In this document: piece by piece, positions 19,112-29,700 of the stretch
Layout of the letters: each line of letters starts with the position of its first letter
How positions within the stretch are numbered: position 1 is the stretch's first letter
Origin: Paenibacillus pini JCM 16418
Lineage (GTDB): Bacteria; Bacillota; Bacilli; Paenibacillales; Paenibacillaceae
Assembly (NCBI RefSeq): GCF_000576305.1
Contig: NZ_BAVZ01000003.1
Coordinates: forward strand, 1-64,000
Length of the DNA: 64,000 nt
Direction: 5' to 3'
The notes under the pieces: model-generated
Told to the model about the DNA's origin: nothing
The model's input: the letters and a program-made list of their open reading frames with translations, nothing else
Database searches by the model: none
Made by a program: the position numbers and the translations under genes

Positions 19112-19916
19112 AGGTGTGGGGAATGATGCTGGCACGCGTGGCTGTTGTTATAGTACTGTATTTTGCATGGTTTCTTACTGCGCAGAAGTTATTTTTCAAT
19201 TATGTATATCCGAGAAGCACATGGTTTGAACAGAACACGGTAACCGTCATTATTTTGAACGATATGGTGGGTTTGCCGCTCATGCTGCTGGCCTGGAGGT
19301 TATTATTCAAAGAAAATCTGTTTAAGGCTGCTAAGTTCCGCGTGATGGGCGGCAAATCGGTGGCGATTACTTTATGGATCGGGCTTGGAGCCGGCCTGTT
19401 TACGGTCGCTTTCTCCCGGCTTCCAGCCATTGCATCGGACAAGTACAAATTCCGTGAATTGTTTGATTACCTGAACCGCGCGGAATGGTATGTATTTCTA
19501 GTTTTCTTAATACTTGGAAATATTTACAAGGAAACGTTGTTCAGAGGCATTTTGATGAATGAATTTAGACGCGTCTTCCCAGTTTGGATCGCAATTGTGA
19601 TTCAGGGCGTATTGTACGGGGCTTTGTTCTTCCTCGGAGATATTCCGCTGTCTTTGTACGGTTTTCTCGGCGCTGTTATTTTTGCACTCTTGTATGTCTG
19701 GTTTAAATCCATCTGGCGCCGATTGCCGCCCAAGTCGCCTGTCAGGGCAGCCAGTACCTGCTATGGCATTACGGGCCGGGGACGACGGACATTACCGTTA
19801 TGTCTGCATGGATGGCTGTGGCTGCCGTCATGATTGCAGTTGGTATATTCCTTGCGGTCAAGCATCGTTCTTCGATTTCCGCGCCGCTGTCTTCTGAGGC
19901 GGTGACGTCTGCGTGA
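19108..19916 (+). CDS. CPBP-family intramembrane protein 2 (frameshifted)
   Basis: Starts at ATG 19108, overlapping the previous stop. The motif reads KETLFRG, so the first catalytic Glu is Lys, and the downstream His motifs are absent (VLYGALFFLG; APIAAQVACQ). The frame breaks near 19715: sequence TCTGGCGCC lacks a G compared with the expected W-A-P, and the original frame runs to a spurious stop at 19833. With one G restored the protein is 269 residues and ends at TGA 19914-19916, overlapping the GTG start of the third CPBP gene (GTGA). That tidy overlap argues the indel is a sequence error. Confidence 0.8.
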
Positions 19917-20713
19917 AGGGATTGCGAGTAGCGGGAAATGCCGTCTTATATTTGGTCATTTATGCGGCGATCGTGATGCTTGTCAATCAAGCACTCTACA
20001 ACTGGGTCGGTAATCCCGGGCTAAAAAACTGGATCGAGGGCAATTCCGGCATTGTGCTGATTGTATCCAATATCATCGTACTTGCCGTCTATATTCCGCT
20101 GATGCGCTGGCAAAAAATTACGCTGAAAGATTTGGGATTTGTTTATACTCGCCGTAGATCGTTGCTGCTGTCCGCAGGGACAGGCGTCTGGCTCGGCTTG
20201 TTTATCGCCACGTTTACTCGTCTTCCGTGGATAAAAGCAACCTTTCCGGCCATTTCGGATCTGGTCGCTTTTGTCGCCGGCGGCAGCCTAATCATTTTTG
20301 TACTCGGCAACTTGCTACTAGGGTCTTTGCTGGAGGAATGGCTGTTTAGAGGAATGCTGTTTCATACGCTAAGTCTACGTCTTTCAGTTTTGTGGACGGT
20401 TCTGATTCAGGCCGTATTGTTCGGCATGGTATTTATGAATGTGACGGTTGGCACATTTGCGGCGATGGGCGCGATCGTATACGGCGCAGTTCGCGCCGGC
20501 TCCCGTTCGCTTTGGGGATCGCTTGCGGCCCATGTGTGCAGCACAGGCACCTTGTATGTCGTTCTGCAATGGACGGGCGATTGGCATTCCGGCATGCTTG
20601 GATTATTAGCTCTGATCAGCGGACTCGGCATCGCGGTGCATGTATTGCTGCTGCGCGGGAGCGGCGGAAGGGTGGAAAAAGAACAAACCGTCAGCTATTC
20701 CATTACTAGCTAG
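19913..20713 (+). CDS. CPBP-family intramembrane protein 3
   Basis: GTG start at 19913, coupled to the preceding gene; 266 residues with multiple hydrophobic helices. The first motif is intact (LLEEWLFRG, about residues 140-148), the second lacks its His (LFGMVFMNV) and the third keeps one (LAAHVCSTG). It is the least degenerate of the three. It ends 13 bp before the next start codon and was probably made by tandem duplication with its two neighbours, which are diverged. Role inferred as for CPBP 1. Confidence 0.83.
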   Translation: MKGLRVAGNAVLYLVIYAAIVMLVNQALYNWVGNPGLKNWIEGNSGIVLIVSNIIVLAVYIPLMRWQKITLKDLGFVYTRRRSLLLSAGTGVWLGLFIATFTRLPWIKATFPAISDLVAFVAGGSLIIFVLGNLLLGSLLEEWLFRGMLFHTLSLRLSVLWTVLIQAVLFGMVFMNVTVGTFAAMGAIVYGAVRAGSRSLWGSLAAHVCSTGTLYVVLQWTGDWHSGMLGLLALISGLGIAVHVLLLRGSGGRVEKEQTVSYSITS

Positions 20714-20726
20714 GAGGGAAGGCACA

Positions 20727-23700
20727 ATGTTTCAACTAAATTTGTTGGATACCAAAAAAGATACATCCGGACGGAAGGGACGAAGCGGGGGCTCCGTCTC
20801 CAATGTTTCCCTCAAGGATATTGCGATTGTCGGGATATCCGCCAAGCTGCCGCGCGCGGAATCGCACGAAGCCTTCTGGGAGCTTCTGCGGAGTGGCAAT
20901 GACCTAGTAGGTGGGTTTCCGGATTCCCGTAAGGAGGAATTGAAGCCGTATTTGCGCCGCATGGAGGCGCAATACGGCTCCGTTTCCTTTTTTGATGGGG
21001 CGTATATTGAAGATATTTCAGGTTTTGACTATTCTTTTTTCCGGTTTTCTCCAAAAGAAGCTTCGCTGATGAGTCCTGCGCAGCGACTATTCCTGCAGAC
21101 GGCCTGGGGCGCACTTGAAAATGGGGGATACGGTGGAGATGCGTTGCATGGTTCGCGGACCGGCGTTTTTATCGGCTATAACGGGGACGCTCTGCATGAT
21201 TATAAGCGTGTCATCGAAGCGCTGGATCCAGACGCCTTGTCCATGGCTGCACCCGGCAATCTGAGCTCTATGATACCGAGCCGGATTTCGTATTTGCTTA
21301 ATTTACGCGGACCAGCGATCAGCGTAGATACCGCTTGCTCCTCCTCTCTGGTAGCGGTCCATCTGGCATGCCAATCGATTCGCAGCGGCGAATGCGAAGC
21401 GGCGATTGCCGGTAGCGTCAAAATTAACGTGCTGCCGCTGGATACTGGCATACGCCTTGGCATCGAGTCAAGCGACAATCGCGCGAGAACATTCGATGAT
21501 TCGGCGGACGGAACGGGCATCGGCGATGGCGTGATTGCGCTGCTGCTGAAGCCGCTGTCTCGCGCACAAGAGGACGGCGACCATATTTATGCCGTCATCA
21601 AAGGTAGCGCAATGAATCAGGACGGCAGCTCAGTCGGCATTACCGCCCCGAACGCCCTCGCGCAGGAGGACGTCATTGCACGCGCTTGGCAGGATGCGGA
21701 CATTGATCCTGAGACGGTCACTTATATGGAGGCGCACGGTACGGGAACCTCACTGGGTGACCCGATCGAAATCGACGGGCTGACTCGCGCCTTCCGGAGA
21801 TATACCGATAAACGGCAATTTTGCGCCATCGGCTCGCTAAAAACAAATATCGGCCATCTCGATCATGCCGCCGGCATTGCAGGGCTGCTCAAGTCGATCC
21901 TGTCGCTTGTTCACAAGCAGCTTCCGCCAACGCTCCATTACCGCTCGCCAAACCGCAACATTTCGTTTGTGGATTCACCCGTTTATGTTAATGACGAATT
22001 GACGCCATGGGAGACGGACGGCGAAGTAAGAAGATGCGGAGTAAGCGCATTCGGCATGAGTGGCACCAATTGCCATGTTGTGCTGGAGGAGGCTCCTAAC
22101 GGTACAACATCGGGTCATTCGGATAAAACAGAGCTATTCTGCTTGTCTGCACACAGCATGACTGCGCTGGAACGGCTCGTGCTGCTGACACGGGACTGGG
22201 TTCTGCAGCATCGCGACGATGAGAGGCCTAGCCTTGCCGACCTTTGCTACACATTGGCCATCGGCCGGGGAGCCCATCGGTATCGCCTGGCGATTGCTGT
22301 AAGTAGCTGGGAAGAGCTTGACCAGACCCTGCATGTAGTAGCCGAAAGCGGCCTTACCGGACTTGCTCTGCCGAATGTCCGCTTCGGGACGAGCGATTCG
22401 GCTTCGCACGGGAGTATGCGGCCGCAAGATGTTCCCAATGAACGGGAAATGGAAGCGCTGGAGCTGGGCCAACGTTACGTAGACGGATACGAGATCGATT
22501 GGAAGGCGATCTACCTAGGACAACGCCGCCTTCGGCTGCCGCTTCCTACGTATCCGTTCGATTCTCATCATTGTTGGGTGGAGGAGGCGCACTCCGGAGC
22601 GGCGCTTCATACGCCATTTACGACCTGGACTGGTTATTCGTTCGGCGGAGATATTCCCGAAGAGCTTGAGCAAGAAATGAATGAAACTTTTTCCAGATGG
22701 CAAGCCGTGCTGGATCGGAGCGGCCCGATGAAGAGTCAGCGCCGCGGCGTTGTGTTAACCGGGGAGCGCTCCGGACTGGAATGGGAGCAGCATGTCGCAG
22801 ATGTCTGGGGAGAGCTACTCGGTTATGACGAACTGCCTGCGGTTGCAGGGTTTTATGAGCTGGGCGGAGATTCCATTATTGCGCTCAAAATTGTAAACCG
22901 TCTCAGCGAGCTTGCAGGAGTCCGCATTCAGGCAACAGATTTGCTGGGGAATGCGGATCTGCCTTCGTTCACAGCGCTGATCGAGCGGCGACTCAGGGAG
23001 AGTGGCGTAGCGACAGCACAAAGAACGAAAGATGAGAACGAAGGGCAAGGGGCGGACGTTGGGAACGATGTACACAAGGTGAACGGTAGTCATGAAGTGC
23101 AAGTAGTGGCCGCAAGTAGTAATGGAACTGAAGAGTCTTGCGTGCATATTGGGCAGTCGACCAGTCAGGAAGCATCTGACTCTTTGTACAGCTATACGCT
23201 GGAACCGATTCCACAGGCGCCCCCGCAAGAGCATTATCCGATTTCATCGCCGCAGAAACGTATGTATTTGCAACAGCAGGCGACGCCGGATGATCGCAGT
23301 TACAATTTACCCGAATTGTTGCATTTAGACGGCGCTATTGATGCAGACCGGCTGGAGGCCGTCCTTCAAGACATCGTTGAGCGTCACGAGACGCTTCGCA
23401 CCACCTTCCATGTCATTGATGGAGAGATCAGGCAGCGTATTCATGATGCCATTCCTTTCCGCCTGATACGCATAAAGGTCGATGAAACGGAAGCTGATGG
23501 CGTGCTGCAAAGTTTGTTCCAGCCGTTCAAGCTCGATTCAGCTCCCCTGCTACGCGCAGCCTTGCTGACGCTGGAGCCGGAGCGCCATGTGCTTTTTCTT
23601 GATATGCATCATATTGCATCCGACGGCATGTCCGCGGGCATTCTTTTGACCGACCTAATGACTTTATATCAGGGAGGTTCGTTGCCTCCGCTACCACTGC

Positions 23701-26700
23701 AATACAAGGATTATGCGGTTTGGCAAGAGAGCAGGCCGCTCTCCGCAAACGCTGAACAGTATTGGCGCGAGCAATGCCAGAGAGACTGGCCGACGCTTTC
23801 GCTTCCGACCGATGCCCCGCGTCCGCCCGTCAAAGGAGGTCGCGGCGAAACGTTCGACGTGTACGTCGAGGCAGGTTTGACGGCGGCTGTGCGCAGCCTC
23901 GCTGCCGAATCTGGCGCGACTCCTTTTATGGTGCTGCTATCGGCGTATTACACTTTTCTCGCCCATTATACGGGGGCAGAGGACATTGTCGTCGGAACGC
24001 CAATAGCGGGACGGAACAGACGCGAGCTGGAAGCAATCGCGGGCATGTTCACCGGCACGCTGGCGCTGCGTGCTTTTCCGAGCGCGGATAAGCCGTTCAG
24101 AGTCTTTTTGACCGAAGTGAAGGAGATGGCGACGGGAGCTTATGCTCACGCCGATTATCCATTCGAGGAAATTGCGCAATGGATGGACAGAAGGGACGCC
24201 AGCCGGAGCCCGCTGTTTGACACGATGTTCATTATGCAAAACCTAGGTATTCCAAACGCTTCGGCTGCGGGATTATCGTATCGTCACAAGCGCTTTGAGC
24301 ATGGTACGGCCAAATACGATTTGATGATTCAGGCTGTGGAGAATGATGCGGAATTACGGCTTGTCGTGGAATATAATGCCGATTTATTCCGCCGCTCGAC
24401 AGCCGAGCAGTTCATGCGGCATTATGTTCAGCTGCTTCGCAGCGTGACGCTCCGTCCGGGAGCCACGCTTGGCGAAGCGGAGATGCTGACGGAGGAGGAA
24501 CGCCTGCACATGCTGGCGCTGGGGAGACGCGAAGCGGACTTTGCGCTGCCGCGCTGTCTGCATGAATGCTTCAAGGAACAGGCGGCGGCCGTACCGGGCC
24601 TCCCGGCGGTATCTTGTGACGGTAATTTCTTGACCTATGGGGAGCTGGATAGACGCACCGATGCGCTGGCGCGAACCTTGCGCGCCAAAGGTGCGGGACG
24701 CGGCAGCGTAGTGGGCATCATGGCGGAGCGCTCTATCCCCATGCTGACCGCAATGCTCGCCGTTATGAAAGCCGGAGGCGCTTATATGCCTGTAGATCCG
24801 CATTATCCCGATGAGCGTATCCTCTATATGCTGGAGGATAGCGGTGCGGAGCTGGTATTTGTGGACGGGGCGCATACTGAAGCTACGGCCGTCTTGTCGG
24901 GCTCCTTGCAAGTGTTAGACATAGCTGATGAAACGCTGTTCTCCGGCGGAGAAGATGCAACCATCGCATGGCCGCAGGACGCTGCCGATCCCATGTATGT
25001 CATCTATACCTCCGGTTCTACGGGTCAGCCGAAGGGCGTCATTGTGCCGCACCGCAGCTTTTACAATTTCGGGCATTCGCTTAGGGCGTTTTTCGAAGGG
25101 CAATACGGGGAGGGAGACAGATGCCTCAGCCTGACTAATATTTCGTTTGACGTTAGCGTAGCAGAGCTGTTTATGCCGCTTATGTTCGGGGCCTGCACAG
25201 TGCTTTACCCGGAGCCGAAATTGCTTGATCCGCGCCGAATTGCGGAAGTGATTATGGAAGAGCAAATTACATTCGCTTATTTGCCACCGTCTCTGCTGAA
25301 TGAGGTTGCGCGGCTGTTGGAACAATCGGATTCCGTAATTCCGCTGGACAAAATGCTCGTAGGGGTAGAGCCGATTAATGACGAAACGCTGGAGCTGTAT
25401 ACGAAGCTTAATCCCGAGATTCGGATTATTAACGGCTACGGTCCGACGGAGGCGACGGTTTGCTCCAATATGTACGAATACAAGCCCGGCGCTTATCGCG
25501 GCGGCTATGTGCCGATTGGGGGGCCAATGCACAATGTAGAAATTTATATATTCGGCTATGGCGGCCAGCTTGCCCCTATTGGTGCCTCCGGGGAGCTGTA
25601 TATTGCTGGCAGCGGTCTTGCAAATGGTTATGTGAACAAGCCGGATATGACAGCTGAGCGCTTTTTACCACATCCGTACCGTGAGGGCCGCTTCATGTAT
25701 CGCACCGGCGATATCGCAAAGTGGCTGCCGGATGGCAACGCGATGTATGTGGAACGGGCTGACCAACAGGTGAAAATCAGAGGCGTTCGGATTGAAATGA
25801 ATGAGGTTCGCTCGCAATTGATCTCCCTTACCGAAGTGGAGGATGCGATTGTGGTCGTTCGCGAGCAGGCAAACGGCGACAAGGAGTTGTGTGCATATGT
25901 GGTCGCTTCGGACAAGCTATCTTCCCGGGAATGGCGAAGAAAGCTGAAAGACAAGCTGCCAGAAGCGATGATTCCCGCCTATATCGCGGCGATTGACGCG
26001 ATACCGCTGACGCCGAACGGAAAAGTGGACCGGCGATCATTGCCGGAGCCGGAGTTCGGGCTTCGGGAACGGGGAGAGCTGGAGTTACCTCGAGATGGGA
26101 TGGAAGAGCGTGTCGCCGCTATTTGGAAGGAAGTGCTGGGTGATACGACTGGGCCATTCGGCATTCACGACGACTTTTTTGAGCTTGGCGGCCACTCATT
26201 GAAGGCTGCCGTGCTGGCGGGCAAGCTGCAGCAGGAGACGGGTGCTTTGGTTCCGCTCAGCCTGATATTTGAGCTTACCTCCATTGCGGAAATGTCCGCC
26301 TGGCTGAAGGAGCAGGACGGAACCACTGCTGCGTCCGTGCCCATCCCGAAGGCGGAGCACCGCGAGTGGTATCCGATGTCGCGTGCCCAGCGCCGCCAAT
26401 ATATGATGCAGATGCTGGCCGAAGACGCCACCATGTATCATGTGCCGTTCGCGCTCCGCTTACAGGGTAGACTGGATGCTGCGCGGCTGGAAGATTCGTT
26501 TACTGCACTAATCGACCGCCACGAAAGCTTGCGGACGACATTCCATATGACAAATGACGATTTCAGGCAAATAGTTCATCCGCCATATGCGTTCAAGTTA
26601 GAAGAGCTGGACCCTGCAGTATGGAGCAGAGACGCAGCGCTGCGGGGAACGAAGCCGAACAGCGCCGAGATTACGAGGCTGATGGAATTATTCCAGCGCC

Positions 26701-29700
26701 CGTTCCATCTGGACAAGCTACCTCTTCTGCGGGCGGGGCTGCTGCGGCTGAATGAGGAAGATCATATACTGCTGCTGGATGTTCATCATATTATTACGGA
26801 CGGGGTATCCTCCAGCTTGCTGGTGAATGAACTATCACAGCTGTATGGAGGACAAGCACTGCCGAATTTGCGTGTGCAATACAGTGATTATGCGGTGTGG
26901 CAGGAAGCCGGATTTGCAAATGCCGCTTATGCGGGGCATGAGCGATACTGGAAGGAAATCTTCGAGGGCAAGCTTGCTGTGCTGGAGCTGCCGACGGATT
27001 GTCCGCGGCCTTCTCTGCCGAGCTATAAAGGCCGCCGTCATTTGTTCCGTTTAGACGCGCGAACAACGGCGGAGGCACGAAAGCTGGCGCGGGAAGCGAA
27101 GACGACGCTGTATACGGTGCTGCTTGGCGCTTTTGCCGCGATGCTGGCCAAATACAGCGGGCAGGCCGAAGTGATTGTGGGCACTCCCGCCGCCGGCAGG
27201 GAACATGCCGATACACATAGTATGATCGGCATGTTCGTCAACACACTAGCGCTGCGGACAAAGCCGGAAAGAGACAAGACGGTACGTGTCTATATGGCGG
27301 AGCTGCATAACCATGTCGTAGAGGCGCTTTCGCGCCAGACGTACCCTTTCGAGGAGCTGGTTGAAGGGCTGAAGGCAGATAGCGACAGAAGCCGCAATCC
27401 TTTGTTTGACGCAATGTTTGTCTTACAAAATATGGACCGGGCGGTAATGGAAGCTGGCGGCATTGTCTTTCAGGAAATGCCGTTCGAGGCGGGAACAAGT
27501 AAGTTCGACCTGACTCTGGAAGCAGTGGAGCGGGAAGAGGAAATCGAGCTTCAGCTCGAATACGCAACAGATTTGTTTCATGAGGAAACCGCGTGCCGCA
27601 TGGCGGAAAGCTATACCGTACTTGTGCGGGAAATGTGCAGATCGCAGGATCGCACGGTTGGCGAGCTTGAGCTGATGAGTGAAAGCGAGCGGGGGGAATT
27701 GCTGGCTCGATTGACCGGAAGAGGAATGCCGGTACAGGCCGCGAGTAGAGAGGGGAGTAAGGGTAGGATGGATATTCGAGCTGAGAAAGGCATGACGAAC
27801 CAGCAAGGAGACCTGGCGGTGACTTACGCGCAAGCAACGGTGGAATGGACGGGGTTTGTGCAGGAAGTGGAGCGTCAGGCGGCGCGCACGCCGGATGCGG
27901 CGGCGATTCAATTCGGCGCGGAGACGGTGACTTACGCCGAGCTGAACGAACGCGCGAATCGGCTTGCTCATTCCTTGCGTGCGAAAGGCGTTGGGCCCGA
28001 GCGCATAGTCGCGCTGATGGCCTCCCGTAACCCGCTACTGCTTGTCGCCATTTTGGGAGTTCTGAAAGCCGGAGGCGCCTATGTCGCTATCGATCCCGCT
28101 TATCCGAAAGAGAGAATCAACTGGATGCTTGAAGATTGCGGCGACGCATTTTTGCTGACGGAAAAAGCATATGCAGGAGTCGTAAAGAGAGCCGTTGCCG
28201 AGTGGTATCTAGACGATCCGGAGCTGTATGCGGCAGACAGAGGCAATCCAGAGTGTGTCCATAAGCCGGACCATTTGGCGTATGTACTGTATACGTCGGG
28301 CTCGACCGGTCGTCCCAAAGGCGTGATGATCGAGCACAGGGGGCTGGCGCATTTCGTCACCGGCTTCCGAGATCGGATTCCGTTTGAAAAGGGCCAGAGC
28401 ATCCTGGCGATGGCATCGGTCTCCTTTGATATTTTTGTCGTTGAAAATCTGCTTCCGCTCACGCTGGGTATGCGGATTGTACTCGCGAGCGAAGAAGAAC
28501 GGGGCGATGCAGCCTTGCTGCAAGGCCTGATCGATGCGCACAGCGTCGATGTGTTGCAGATTACACCGTCGAGGTTCAAATGGTGGATGAATCAGCGCGG
28601 GGAAACAGATGGCTTGCAAAAACTGCGCATATTGATGATCGGGGCGGAGCCGCTGACGGTCGATGTGCTACACAGGCTGCGCGCCTCTACCGGAGCCAGA
28701 TTATTTAATTTGTACGGTCCGACGGAGACGACGGTATGGACCTCAACCCGAGAAGTAACCGAAGGAGAGGACATTTCGATCGGCACGCCAATTGAAGGTT
28801 CCATCATGATGGTGCTTGATGAAGGACTGAAGCTGCAACCGACAGGCGTGACAGGCGAAATTTGCATCGGCGGGCCTGGCGTCGGGCGTGGGTATCTCAG
28901 TCATCCCGAATGGGATGTCGCTTTTGTGCCGAATCCTTATGCGCCGGGCGAACGCATGTATCGCACGGGCGACCTTGGACGCAGGCTTGAAAATGGGGAG
29001 TTTGTCTATGCGGGACGCCGCGATTTCCAGGTGAAAATCAGGGGGCATCGGATTGAAATCGGTGAAATTGAACAGTTACTACTTCGCCATGAACAGGTGA
29101 AGGAAACGGTCGTCACCGCGTTTCAGGAAGAGGACGAGGAATATGCGCTTTGTGCATATGTCGTCATGCAGAACGCCGCGTCCGCGGATGACGATTCGGA
29201 AGGTCGCTCGATCACGCAGTTGCGAGGATATCTCGGGGACAAGCTGCCATCTTATATGGTTCCTGCCTTCATGGTCGTTCTGAATGAGGTTCCACTTACG
29301 CCAACGGGCAAAATCGACAGAAGGGCGTTGCCGAAGCCGGGACCTTCCGAGGCAGGCAAACGAGAGCTTGTAGCACTGTCGACGGATACCGAGCGCAAAC
29401 TGGCGGAGATTTGGAAGGAACTGCTCGGTACAGATGCGATCAGCGCCAAGGACAGCTTTTTCGAGCTGGGCGGACATTCCCTAAAGGCCGCGGGCATGGT
29501 CAGCCGCATTGCAGAACGTTTTGGCATCCAAATGCCGCTGCGCGATATTTTTATGAATCCTACACTTGAAGGTTTAGCGGCTCATCTTGACACTAGCGGA
29601 ACCGTGGCAGCCGCGCGCATTCCAAAGCAGCCGGAGCGTGAGCATTACCCGATGTCGAGGGCGCAGCGACGCCAATTTATGATGGGGCTGATCTCGGACG

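Noticed and set aside
20640..20726. Upstream in-frame start for the hybrid PKS-NRPS
   Set aside because: It would overlap the CPBP3 gene and lacks a ribosome site, whereas AGGAGG directly precedes ATG 20727.
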